From contig ML978125.1 in assembly GCA_010015805.1 (NCBI GenBank), forward strand, positions 2,294,001-2,358,000: a stretch of 64,000 bases of DNA, given 5' to 3'. The notes beneath the pieces were generated by a model that was not told the DNA's origin, made no database searches, and was given only the letters and a program-made list of their open reading frames with translations. This document shows, piece after piece, positions 20,452-31,882 of the stretch; within the stretch, counting starts at the first letter, position 1, and each line of letters opens with the position of its first letter. Origin of the DNA: Rhizodiscina lignyota (taxonomy: Eukaryota; Ascomycota; Dothideomycetes; Aulographales; Rhizodiscinaceae). The position numbers and the translations under genes were made by a program.

Positions 20452-20985
20452 AGTGAGTTGTGGTGGTGGTGTTGTTCACCGCGAAGCTCCAATGATGTAG
20501 TTAGATCAGACGCGCGGACACGTGCTGGGCGGCCTCAGGTCCATTTTTCATGGAACTTAGAAGCTTAATTATTGCGGGCCACACTAGAGCTTAAATGAAG
20601 TTCTGATATCATTATATCACATAATTTATCTTTAATGGCGTAATCGGACTTGTGGTGCATGCAATGACTACCATACCATCTATCCATCCTTGCCACTGCT
20701 AAGGCCGGTTTGAGGCGTACTCGTCCAATCTCTCTTCACTGCTAAGCGCACGATGTATTGCGCTTCAGAAGTGTCCATTTACTGGCACGGCGCATTCCCT
20801 TTCATTCCCTTCCCCAGGCCCCTTTCTTGTGTGCCCTGATATCAGTCTAGAGTTTCCAGCTTCCCAGCCTGTGCCATGTCCACTAGATCGATGCGATCCT
20901 CAACTCTAGGCATTGGGATTGCAACAGGTACGTATCGTGAAGTCTGCCTCCACGTCATCTAGGAGTCCATATTCCATCATATCCC
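20452..20985. other. intergenic
   Basis: 5' flank of the coiled-coil gene and 3' flank of CGR1. No gene seen. Confidence 0.5.
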
Positions 20986-21458
20986 TCAAGACTTGAGTAG
21001 TTTGTTCCTCTTTTCCCTCCTCTTCAATCTCTCTACTCGCTTCCGATGCATCTTCTCCGCCATCTTGTCATATCGTTCCTTTTCCTCCTTTGCAGCCCGC
21101 TTATCCTTGATGCCCTGTATCCGCCTCTATGCATGAATTAGCATCAGATTATACTACCGGCGCCGTATTTGCGTGCGGCAAGCGCAGAAATTGCTAAGCT
21201 CGTACCTGGCGCACTGCTTCCTTCTCTTCTTTCATCTCTTTTTCTTTTGTTTTCATCTCTTGCTGGGCCAATCGTTCCCTTTGTCGCTTTTCATAGGATG
21301 TCAAGCCAGCTGTTGGTCTGAAAGCGGCTTTAGGTTGGTGCCACTGTTTGCCTGTCAACTGGTTAGCCGGCGGTGAACAGCTGGGGAAAAGATGACGCAC
21401 CATTTCTTCTCATGCCCTGATTAGGAGCAGGAGTTGATGCTACAGTAGTGGTAGACAT
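20986..21458 (-). CDS. CGR1: rRNA-processing protein CGR1
   Basis: Three exons, 21401-21458, 21206-21351 and 20986-21126, with introns of 49 and 79 nt, give 114 residues, the normal CGR1 length. The first junction rebuilds [18 protein letters not shown], followed by [16 protein letters not shown]; the rest is the highly charged helix ([10 protein letters not shown], then [20 protein letters not shown]) ending [15 protein letters not shown]1 acts in the nucleolus in 60S subunit assembly. The start exon is only 58 nt, so automated annotation easily misses it. It is divergent from ORT1, 419 bp apart. Confidence 0.95.
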
Positions 21459-21877
21459 GATTGGTAAAGTGCTTCGGCGTTGAGTCTTCGGGCATGCGCA
21501 AGAACTTTAATCTGTCAGTCGGTGAAGGAATACATGGAAAATCGCTCGCTTGCGGTTAGATCCGGCGCTAAGATAACATAAGATAAGTCGCCATGACATC
21601 GCGCCTTTCGCGTGGAAAAACTTGACCGCAAATTTGCATCGTCCCAACCGCTATCCCTCCACTTAAGGCGAACTTATTTGCAACTGCCGTATCGCTGGCT
21701 TTCCCAGTCTATGCAAGATGAGGCCTTTGTAACCCTTTCATGCGTCTGAACAGTCACCCCCTCCGTGCTGTTACATTCACCGCCCAAGCGCTCCAAGCCT
21801 CCGATTACGGACGAACAATGGGTTCACGATAACAATTGCTTCCGTGGAGTGGTCCACAACTCTTCATCTCATCCACG
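21459..21877. promoter_or_regulatory. shared divergent promoter region of CGR1 and ORT1
   Basis: 419 bp between the two start codons. No defined motif identified; the region must hold both promoters and 5' leaders. Confidence 0.5.
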
Positions 21878-23000
21878 ATGTCTCTCGATCTCCGCGACAC
21901 GTCTGTTGTCGGGGCCCCTGGGGCCGTTACCCCTCTACAATCCGCGCACGAGCCATCAAAAACATCCACAGTCGAAGTAGTATCGGAGCAAGGTGTCGAC
22001 GCCCTCAAAGATATAACGTTTGGCTCGATTGCGGGGGTCGTGGGAAAGTTTATTGAGTATCCTTTCGACACAGTTAAGGTCCGGCTACAATCTCAACCGG
22101 ATCATCTACCTCTGCGATATGCGGGTCCGCTGGACTGTTTCCAACAGAGCCTAAGACAGGATGGAGTACTAGGTATATATCGCGGCATTAGCGCGCCGCT
22201 ATTTGGTGCAGCTGTAGAGACTAGCAGCTTGTTCTTCAGTGTAAATTCTCTGTTAATATCGAGTATAGGGATTCAATTTACTAAAGCGTCTCTAGTACCG
22301 ACTCGCTCAACACATCCTCCAATCGACCATCCTTCCTGCAGACGAACCTCTCACTCTCCCTGCGCTTGTCGCGTGTGGGGGAGCCTCCGGCGCCTTCACC
22401 TCTCTCCTCCTCACACCAATCGAGCTAATCAAATGCAAGATGCAAGTTCCACTCGAGACCCAGTCACAGCGCATCACAGCACCAAGTGCATGGATGATCA
22501 TGAAATCTGTATACAGACACCAAGGTCCAGCCGGGTTCTGGCACGGTCAGCTTGGAACTTTAATTCGCGAAACTGGTGGCTCAGCGGCGTGGTTTGGAAG
22601 TTATGAAGGTGTGAGCCTCCTCTTCCGGAACCTGCGGGCGTCTTCCAAAACCAAATCAGCCATGGAACCCACGTCTACAAACTCAACGACAACATCTGTC
22701 TCGCCAATAAATGATGGCCCCCTTCCGATCTACCAACAGATGCTCGCTGGTGCAGCAGCTGGCATGTCGTACAATTTCATATTCTACCCCGCTGACACAA
22801 TCAAGTCTCGCATGCAGACTGAGGACGTGTCCAAGATGACAGGGGGCAGGAAGTCTTTTTGGGCCGTTAGTCAGGCGCTTTGGCAGCAGCATGGTCTGAA
22901 AGGGCTATATAGAGGATGTGGGATCACGGTTGGAAGAGCGGCGCCCAGCAGTGCGCTCATATTCACCGTGTATGAGGCGCTGAGGACTCGGTTTGCTTGA
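21878..23000 (+). CDS. ORT1: mitochondrial ornithine carrier
   Basis: Two exons, 21878-22240 and 22296-23000, with a 55 nt intron (GTAAAT donor, TACTAAAG branch, TCTAG acceptor), give 355 residues. Three mitochondrial-carrier repeats are visible, each with PxDxxK-like signatures: [22 protein letters not shown] and [11 protein letters not shown]. The N-terminal [20 protein letters not shown] and the junction SSLFFSYRLAQH match the ORT1/ARG11 (Neurospora arg-13) group. It exchanges ornithine for other basic amino acids or protons across the inner membrane, feeding cytosolic arginine synthesis. The second repeat uses Glu (PIELIK), a known variation of this carrier group. Confidence 0.92.
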
Positions 23001-23600
23001 ATCCATGGCGGTTCATAACAATTTCCAGGGCATTTCAAAGAGGATTGATTTGCATTGTGCGGCGTCGTATTTCACCTTGGGCAAATAGATCGCGTGCGCA
23101 GGCTCTCTTCAAGGAAGGCAAACGACAACTTGTAAATACAATCGATATGTCGGCATATTTTCAAAAACAGACACTTAGATGGGCATGGCGAACAGTGCTG
23201 TAGTGGAGGAGCCGTGTGAAGTTGAAGTTAAGGTTCTTTCGTCTGTTCAAGCGCACATTCACATGTCTGATCAGATGCGTGACATCAGCGGCTCGCGCTA
23301 ATTTCCTTTCGCGGCGAGGCCGTGATTGGCCGCGTGAGCTTCCCGCCAGCCGAGGCAAGGAAGACGCCCGCAGCTGGCCGGTAAGAGGAGCTTTGCAGCA
23401 ATCAGCATCCACTCCGCCTACGAGCTGATCGTCTTCTTCATGTGATCATCTTGAACTTCAGATGCTGTCAAGACGAGCTGCACAGTTACTCTTTCCACCA
23501 AGAGCATGAAGAAGAGCTGAAGATAATCGCATTCCTCTGAAGCTCACACGCTCACCATCACCACCTCCGATCCCGAAACTGTCTCCCAATACTCGTCACC
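23001..23600. other. intergenic
   Basis: 3' flank of ORT1 and promoter of PXMP4. GC-rich between 23280 and 23430. No gene seen. Confidence 0.5.
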
Positions 23601-24512
23601 ATGGAGGTCTTAAAGCCTCTAGAGGTAATAACCTGCAATTGGTAGAAGCAAAACAAAGCACAATGACTGACAGTGCTGGTCTCAGGATGCGCTCGAGAAA
23701 ATCATCCTCAACCCCAAGTACCATGACGTCCTCACTCTCGTCAAGGGCGTCCGAAATGGCATTGTCTACGGCACCAAAATCCGCTTTCCCCATGCGCTCG
23801 TCATGATATTTCTCTTCCGCTCTGGCACGTACGTGCAATGACCCTTAAAGCCCCTCTCCTCTTCTCTAGATACTCACAGATCGTTCTTCTTCCAGATTAC
23901 GGCAAAAGGTCTACCTCATCCTCAAAGCCACGCGCCAGCATGCGCGCAACCTCGGCATGTTCGCCCTCGTTTACAAAGGCACAATGCTGCTGCTCCGCTC
24001 CGCCAGACCCTCCCATAAAGAAGGTCACTACGACACCTTCGTCGCTGGCTTGCTAGGCGGTTACACCGTCTTTGGCCGCTCACATTCCTCCGTCTCACAA
24101 CAAATCGTCATATACATCTTCGCAAGAGTATGTTTAGCGTATGCAAAGCTTGCGGTCCTGCCACGGGCGAATGGCAGCCTGATGGTAAGGGGAGCGGATC
24201 CCTATGGTGAAATAATGGGCGGGGGCAAGGAGGGAGGAGGTGGATGGGGCTTGATTCCAGATGAGAGGACGAGGGAGTTGGTGATGCAGAAGGCGTGGCC
24301 GGTTTTTGCGAGCTTGAGCTGGGCGTTTGTCATGTATGTCTTCAGATGGCATCCAGAGACTGTGCAGCCGAGCTTGAGGAGCAGCATGCACTACATGTGA
24401 GTATTCTCTCTTTAGACTGGTGAATGGAGACAGCGGGTGCTAATAAATTCACAGATATGTTCAATCGGACGATTGGGATTCGTTAAGAAATTTCCTTTGG
24501 CATAACAAGTAG
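23601..24512 (+). CDS. PXMP4: peroxisomal membrane protein 4 (PMP24) homologue
   Basis: Four exons, 23601-23624, 23686-23828, 23896-24396 and 24455-24512, with introns of 61, 67 and 58 nt, give 241 residues. Conserved blocks: IRFPHALVMIFLFRSG, LRQKVYLILKATRQHARNLG, FVAGLLGGYTVFG and the C-terminal QPSLRSSMHYIYVQSDDWDS. The last junction is important: without splicing the protein would stop at HYM, seven bases before the donor ends. The family belongs to the Tim17/Tim22/Tim23/PMP24 fold and sits in the peroxisomal membrane; its exact role is not settled. The first coding exon is only eight codons. Confidence 0.92.
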
Positions 24513-26001
24513 GATACCGTTCGGGACGAGGCATGATTAGACGCATTCATATGTATGACTGGGAAACCACGGTGTCCGTCAATTGCATTTCATGGCGTCA
24601 CATTGACTGTGCTAGACAGATATATGTCAGCTTTTCGTTCGTCTCAGTGCTGTTGCTAAGATTTCTTTTTGTATCGTGAACTTGATTCCAAGCCCCAAGA
24701 TCGCACAGTATCGGTTGCTGACGTCGAACGGCTATGAGCGGCATGTTGCTCCATGTTCGTAGTGCTTCTTCCACAAGAATTGAACGCATCTCCAGCATTC
24801 AATAAACGGGACATGATCCTTCTCCCGACCCTTCCGCTGTGTCGCACGAGCACAGGCCCGAGTTTGTGTTAAATGTTTTCAGCGGAAATCGTCAGAAGTT
24901 CCAGCTTCTCATATCATTGGAAAGATTGCTCTTCGCGCGCAGCGAGAGTGTTACACCAAGCTCCGCATAGCACCTCGTGGTAGCCAGTCAATGAGGGTGG
25001 CACATATCGCGAGGATCATATGCGACAAGTGGGATCGCTCTTAGAGCTGTGGCACACGACTCTGTGTGCACTTGTGCGTTTCGACTCCCACTGACTTCGA
25101 GGAAAATCGCGCGGAAACCCAGCTTCTCTTCCCACTCGCAAGATCGCTCTTCAGCCATATTGAGCTTACCGCGCGAGTCTCTAGTCCAGCTTTTGAGAGC
25201 CGCGTTCGAATTGTATCGTACGGATCTCGCACATTCTACTCGACCGAGCGGGATTTTCTTCGAAGAATTCCGTAGCAGTACCGCACGCGCTTTTATAGTT
25301 TTCCGCCCAACTACCTCAACGGAAGTCGCGCGAAAGTCCAGCTTCTCTTATGAACTGGGACGACCGTTTTCCAAAATCGTTCGCATATCGTGCGAGTATT
25401 CATACAGTTCTCGCACGAGCGCCTTCGATCGACTTCGCCCTGAGCGTCCATTTTCTGTTACCATCTGAAATTTCGCACTTCGAGCGAGTCCGCAGTATCG
25501 CTCGAGCACGTGTGCCTGCTTAGGCGAAGCGAATGCAACGATGTTCGGACGAGTATTCAGCTTCGCTAAACATATTCCAAGTTCCCCGTCCAGGCCGACC
25601 TCCACTCTCGCGCGAATGCCTATGCAACCTTTGCGGCGTGCGGGCTCGATGAAGTTCACAACGCCTATTTCGCCTCACGTAGCGAAGTGCTCTTCAATAC
25701 TCGCGCGACAGCAGGAGTGTTTTTACCGGTTCAAATCGAGCTCCTGCGTGAGGAAGCGGCCTCACTGTGCAATACTAGAAGAGTCTATCTTGCTAAGCGA
25801 GGGTACGCTGTACGTATCTCTACTCTCAGTTCTTCTATGGAAGCCAATGTCGCATTGTCCAGCGGAAGACGTTGAAAGTCTGGCATTTTGGTGTATTGAT
25901 AAGAAAAGAGAATTTACGAGATGCATATAATAAATTTCTTTGTTCAGAGTCACTGTATCATTTACGACATCCTTAATATTCTATGGTCAATTCCACAGAC
26001 T
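24513..26001. other. gene-poor gap with CpG-rich repeat
   Basis: No gene supported. The middle (24883-25566) holds the degenerate repeat listed next. Open frames on both strands there follow from the sequence bias. Confidence 0.5.
24883..25566. repeat. degenerate tandem repeat, spacing about 219 bp (73 codons)
   Basis: The anchor CCAGCTTCTC, preceded by a CGGAARTCGCGCG-like run, occurs at 24901, 25119 and 25338, and a weaker form (TCAGCTTCGC) at 25557: spacings 218, 219 and 219. On the minus strand the anchors read EKLDFRAT and EKLGFRAI; on the plus strand the same places read TSTEVARKSSFS and TSRKIARKPSFS. Unit interiors share only partial similarity (for example a second GCGCGAGT about 50 bases past the anchor). 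The tract is rich in TCG/CGAG, so it does not look RIP-mutated. Origin unknown: either an old repeat or a decayed protein-repeat gene. Confidence 0.55.
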
Positions 26002-27521
26002 TCATATATACAGACTTTTGATATTGGCAGCCAAGAAGTCGTACACATCTCCTCTGAAGTCATCATTGATCATCGTTGACGTCAGGGGATACATATTGAG
26101 TAACTGCTTTGAACTTGCCCATGTCGGCCAATTCGCAAGGGCTGTATTCGTGCTGTTGTTCGGATTGAGCGAGTTCACGAACGATACATAGTAACCATGG
26201 AACGCAGAAGATGCATAATTCGGAAGGACGCCAAAGAAGACTTGTAGAATGTCACTCCCGTGGAATGTTCCGAGGACCGGAGTGCCAAAATCGTACGAGG
26301 ATAGGTATGACCAAGTCGGAACGTCTGCAGCAAATGAGTTGACCATAGTCAAAGTGGCCCGCCGAGTGATGGTAAAAGTGAGATCTCCGAGGATGGCTGC
26401 AAGGCGCTTGAACTGCGGATACCAATTGTTTAGGAGACCGGTGCGAAAAGGTGAGCCATCGGCTGAGATGTCGGAATAGAAGTCAATAAGCTGCTCGATC
26501 TGGCTTTGACTGGCGCTGTGGAAGTATTTGGAGAGTAAATAGTCTACGACCTCGTCGTCAGTGGTGATGTTTGATTGGAACAGTGCGAATAGTGTCCCTT
26601 CGTCTTCTTGATCGCCGATGATGAAAGGAACTTTCGCAAACTTTCCAGCAAGACCAAGTACATCCGGTGAGTCTGTGAGGAATGTCCCGTCTGGTCGTGG
26701 TAGGTAAGACAATGCTACAGAAGAGTAGCTGAGAATCCCGGAAGGTGAATTGGTTGCATTCAAGAATGTTTCGTAATCCAGAGCACGGAGACATGACAGA
26801 GTGTTGCCGGAGGAAGAGCAACCTGCGGCAGCAACAACGGTGTCATATATGTCTTGGGCCTTGGGACAGTCGACTGGATCAGCGGGAATAATGCTCCCTG
26901 AGTTCATTATGGCACCACGGAAGAGAGGTTGGCTCCTGTAAGTGTTGTCCCCATCGTACGCGATCATATGGTCGAAGACTGAGATTGAGCCAGCACTCTC
27001 CCCCCAGATTGTCACCTTGCTAGGGTCTCCTCCGAAAGCGGCAATATTATCGGCAGTCCATTGCAATCCAAGTCGCTGGTCGAGCAGGCCAAGATTCGAT
27101 GAGCCATCTGCGAGTATCTCTTTTCCGAAGTTGTCCCCTTGGGTCTATGTACGTTAACTACTAAGCAGTCCTCACCAACATCCAGTGCCTTTTGAAATAA
27201 TGGAGTATCCAAAAACAGGCCGATCTCAGATGTTGGAATGGCATCGTTCAGTGTCGTGCTGAAGAAGAATTGAGGGCAAGCTTTGCCATTCTCCTGGGCC
27301 AATATAGTCCCGAGGGGCTCTGTCAGTGGCTGTGGAGGCTTCAAGCGTAATGAGTCAACAGGAGGTTTGGCAAATGGAATCCCGGCAAACTGTTCTACTT
27401 CACCAGCAAGTCCAACAATTGTGGCCTCTGGAGAAGAGATTGTGACTGTTGGTGAAGCAGAAGCAGCGGGTAACGCGGAGCAGGACAGGAAACTGCAAAA
27501 CAGAACAAGAAGAGTGAACAT
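26002..27521 (-). pseudogene. type-B carboxylesterase disabled by an internal deletion
   Basis: The 5' piece (27521 to about 27128) has a signal peptide (LLVLFCSFLSCSALPAAS), IPFAKPPVDSLRLKPP and GEDCLVVNVHRPKGTT. The 3' piece (about 27127 to 26002) resumes in another frame with GKEILADGSSNLGLLDQR, then the nucleophile motif GESAG and HGSDILQVFF with the catalytic His. In intact family members about 50-60 residues lie between these blocks, including the GGG oxyanion hole and NYR. Here the two blocks are directly abutted with no room for an intron, so roughly 150-180 bp has been lost and the frame is broken. The remaining sequence is otherwise well preserved, suggesting a recent loss or an assembly gap. 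Confidence 0.8.
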
Positions 27522-28299
27522 ATTTAGAACAACCGAGGGTCAATGACTTAATAGAAGCAAAATGCCTCGCACGAAAGTTCTCCTTTCAGATACTAGTTCT
27601 CCCATCGCGGCCGCAAGCACCAACAGTGCCATACTTATATGGCCACCTTCGTACTACCTACTGTCCCATATGAACATGGTGTTACCCTCACATGTCGATG
27701 CCACAGTCAATAGGCGAACATCCTCGGCCATCATTAGTTCTTAGACTTTGAGCATGTATCTCATGACTCTTGCCATAGCTGTGTCCAGTTACGGCATGCG
27801 AGTGATAGCTAGTGAGCGATAGGTTCAATCGGAAGCCGGAAATCTTTCTTCCTGAAGACATAGTTGGAAGGAGGTACAAGCCGAGCCATAATTGAGGTTG
27901 CGGGGTAAAACTTGAATATATTGAGGTGATTGTTCTCGTGGCCATGATAGCGTGAAGTTAATCGGTAGATGTGCCAAAAGGGAACCAAAAAGCCGTCACA
28001 CCTGCCTAGCGCGGCAAGCACAAGCGCCCACAACCTTCGGGGTTTCTCTATATAACGTTAGGGTAACCAGGATAATGCTATATTGAAACATTCGAAATTA
28101 ATAATTGACATGTGTAGATCACTAGGCACACCAATGAAGGTTGAGTGCTCTCTGTGCCGTCGAACGGTGCAGGTCTAAGCTCTGTTACACATGAAATGCG
28201 ATGGCTTCCAATGCCTTGGTATGCTCTCCAGATCATCAATCTCAGACTTAATAAAATTTACTATGTACAAATGCGTTTAATGTGAGACCGCCATGAAGC
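27522..28299. other. intergenic
   Basis: Between two minus-strand genes; no gene seen. Contains the promoter of the esterase pseudogene. Confidence 0.5.
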
Positions 28300-29816
28300 T
28301 TACCTGGTGCCATTCGAGTGCAAACTTGCAATGAGTCTCGGCAAAACCGAATCAGTGAACGCCCAGACATTTCCTGTGTAGTCCTCAGACCAAAGACCGC
28401 CCGTATACCACGTCGAGTGCTGACCTTGCAGAGCATAAACGTCTTGCACGATTCCGGCTCGAAGCTCTGATGCAGGTTGGCGCCAGAGGATCGAGTTGTG
28501 GTCCTGAAACGCGACAAAGTCGATAGTAGCATTTGTGGAGTTCGATGCGAACGTGCCGCTGATTGTGAGATTTTGGACAGCTGTCGTGATTATTCTCTTT
28601 GCATCCGCGTGGCTGAGGGAGTAATTGGCTGCGAAGAGGATTTCAAATAAATGCTCCTCTGGCGGTATTTTTGGTGCGGTCGTGATACTGAGCGTCCACG
28701 GCCAGTCGCGGATGCCGAGATAGTTGTCTAGCGTCGCATCAGGGGCATAGAAGTAAACAGAGTATCCGGCAGGTATAGCTGGGATCCGAGCTACGGCTGC
28801 AAAGCTCCAAGTGCCGGTAAAGGTGCTGAGCGCAGCAGTTTCGTTTCCAGTCAGTCCAAAAGGTTCCAGGTTGCGGACACTTGGAGGCGGCGTGAAGAGC
28901 ATGCGCTTAGCCTTGATCAATTTCTTACTGGTGCTGTTCTTGCTCTGGATAACGAGCTTGACGCCGTTTGCGCTTCGTTCGCCAATAGTGACTCGGCTTT
29001 GCAAGATCACGTCGTCTCGCAAGAGGTTGTATGCGCGGTCGTACAAGACGCTGTTGCTCAGATTTGCGGGCACGAATAAGGAACTGTTCAGAAACTCCTG
29101 CGTGACAGGTATTCCAAATGCGAACAAAACATACAAGGTCAGCACCTTCTCGATGCCGCCAATGCCTACATTAGAGACAACTGTAAAGATGGGTGCAGCG
29201 GCCTCAATGCCATGGCGCTGTGCGAACTCGCCGAATGGTAGCAATAATTCAGATGGAATGTTGGATCCAGCGGGGAAATTCCACAAACCAGGAAGCGTAA
29301 TGTTGGCGTATTTCTCTGTCAAGTTGAGCCATGTGGCGATTGCACCGATCTGAGCTTCTAATGAAGGCGCAGTGTACGATGTCAGGTTACTGCCACTAGT
29401 CGTGCTGACATAAACTGACGTCTGCGGTGACTGTGTGTAGGGCGTGATTGGAACATGGAAGCGGGTGAAGAAAGCGGCAGTGTCTCCGTAGCGGAGATAT
29501 GCTTCGACACCATAATCGATTGAGATATTGGAGATTGGGTCGACATAGGTGTTGACGTGACCACCCTTGCGATTGGTTAGAACATAGCAGAGCAAGAATG
29601 GGTTATACGCACCAGACGATCTTTCTCCTCTATAACGACGATATTGGTATTCAAATCCTCGCGCAATCGGACTGCAGCATAAGTGCCTGATGCCCCACCG
29701 CCAATGATGGCGACATCTTTGGTGATGATGTCTTCAGGAGCGAACTCTGCCTCATTGATTGATGCGATCGTACTGGTGACCGTGGCAGCGAGCGTTAGAA
29801 GGCATATCAAAACCAT
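28300..29816 (-). CDS. secreted FAD-dependent oxidoreductase (amine-oxidase fold)
   Basis: Two exons, 29613-29816 and 28300-29565, around a 47 nt intron (GTGCGT donor, TTCTAACC branch, GCAAG acceptor), give 489 residues. The start at 29816 gives a clean signal peptide (MVLICLLTLAATVTSTIA); the frame is open 13 codons further upstream. The FAD-binding AIIGGGASGTYAAVRLRE is followed across the junction by EEKDRLGGHVNTY, the hallmark of amine oxidase/phytoene-desaturase-like flavoproteins. The C-terminal half has GGLWSEDYTGNVW and many N-glycosylation sites. Relatives in fungi are often named beta-cyclopiazonate dehydrogenase-like; the substrate here is unknown. A GTAAGC donor overlaps the stop codon (AGG TAA), so a further 3' exon cannot be excluded. 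Confidence 0.82.
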
Positions 29817-31882
29817 CTTTGAATCGATGAAATTAAAGACTGAACGAAAAGACAAGGCCCATACTCTACATTCAACCTCGTCCCTTAACTATCGCGATCG
29901 AGGTATCCTTGTTGTGTCCCTGCATCTTTTCCGTGGAGGAGCTGCAGAGCACTTTAGGATCTGCATGGCAAAGGATCGTAAAATGTAACCGCCGTATTAA
30001 TGCCTGCACAACTTCCTGAATCGCTGAATTGATGATGTAATCAAGCATAATTGCAATATTTCCCGACGCAACAACGGCTCGGAGGTTATCTCTAATTACG
30101 GAGTCCGGCCGCAGAGGGTTGAAATCGAAAATATGAACCTAAGAGTTGTCGCCAGCATTTCTTCAACATCTCGAGGATCTGCTCGAAGTGGATTGCAAAT
30201 TCAGATTCAGCTACAACTTGAGGCTTGAGCTTCATCGGATTCCAGTGTCCAAAACGTTTGTGCAGATCGGAAAGACTCTTTCAGCTTGGTCAGGCTCCAT
30301 TACTGTGCTCTTGCATGGTTGAAGGACCACCCTGCCCAAAAGAGTGAAACCCAGTTTCTTGCCTCGGCCGGTGCCAAAAATGCATGTTCTCGGTTTCATA
30401 GTGGCTACAAAAATTGGAGAGCGTATTTCTGAATCATTTGGTTTGGATTTTTGACCCAAGAGAGCTCCATTGCTTGGTCCAGGTTAGTGCCGTAGATCAA
30501 GAAGAACACCTCCAATACGCCTTTGGATGTTGATCGTACCACCTTTCGGTATTATAGCGTTGAATGCTGCGCTGCGATCGCGGAAGCGGTGCAGCCCTTT
30601 AAGGTCCCTGGAGAAGAGTAGATGAGCGGATTTTTTGAAGATAGAGGGGCCAGAATCTGAGCGTGAACGCCTCGTAGATAGGCTCTGCTATCGTGTCAGC
30701 GTCTGGAACTGCAGTCCCCTAGTTATACCTGAAGACATCATATTCCTGCAAGGTTTTGGATCATGTTTAATCCAAAAGAGTCCTGGATGACATGTACAAT
30801 TGCGCTTTATAACTTTTCAGCGATATCTCTGTCGGAGCACGAATGATCAATGTGAGTTGATTAGGGAAGGAAGCTCTCAAGGAGAAGTGCTCACTTATAC
30901 ACAAGAGAGCGCTAAGGCGCACTGATCACCCCACAGCGCCCCTGACGGCCTCCCAACTTGACCATGAGAAGAAGTCTTGATTTACGGGGTCATGAATCTG
31001 TCAGGTACTCTACAGCTATACCTAAAAGGGATAGACCATGCCAGATATGGACGTAGTGGTGGTGGTCTATCTTGCCCCTTACCCGAAGGTTCGTTCCTAT
31101 GCCCTCTTTCGTTTCATGTAGCCTTTGCTTCTATGATTTCCTGTCATGCTTTCCAAGTTCCAACTGCTTCTCTGCTCGATAAGGGTATCTTGGTAAATGC
31201 ATGGGAGTGACTCCAACCAACCAGCATATGTATATCATCTCATATTTCCAAATTAGGTAAAAAGTGCGCGCTAAGTGCGAGCGCTACGTGTTACCGAATT
31301 CAGACGAGGCGCGGCTCCACATCATCCTTCCGCAGCACTAGGTTGTACCTTTGTGACGCGAACAAGCTCTAACATCATTGGACAGTATGCGTGGTACTGC
31401 TATACAGCCTCTGCTATTCACTCTGAATTGAGGCTCTCAGAGAGGCGAATCGGAGGGTTCAACATGCCGTGCAATAATAAGCAGACGCAAGCAACTCTGC
31501 TTGCTACAGGCTTCAAACAGGAAAAATCCACCGCTCATATAACCGGGCACCTGCACGATCTTCCATCTTATGAACTATACGAAGTGGCTGGTGACCGAGC
31601 TTCAGGCAAAGCTCGACGATGGCCGAGGGGCGGATGCGCTCAATTCAATCCTCCGTCAGCACCGAGACAATATGCGAAGGTCGGCTTACAGCCTCAAGAA
31701 TTAACCCGATGACTAGAATGCGAATTCAGGGCATGGTTTTGCAGCCATTAAGCGGTTCCGCGCCACCGCGTCACCAGATGGCTTCGTCTTCTAGTATTTA
31801 AGGGTACTGTAGTTGCAAACGGATATCTTTCATCAGTATCGATTTTCTCCTAATTCATCCTATAGACCATCGCTTCAGCAGG
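29817..31882. other. 2 kb gene-poor gap
   Basis: No intact gene. The minus strand from about 30720 to 30160 reads like decayed coding sequence in shifting frames (for example DADTIAEPIYEAFTLRFWP). A plus-strand run at 31569-31700 reads MNYTKWLVTELQAKLDDG, faintly like a SAP helix. Neither could be assigned. Confidence 0.4.

Noticed and set aside
25049-25468. 139-codon plus-strand ORF as a gene
   Set aside because: It follows the 219 bp repeat units, begins without clear start context, and the other strand is similarly open; kept only as part of the repeat.
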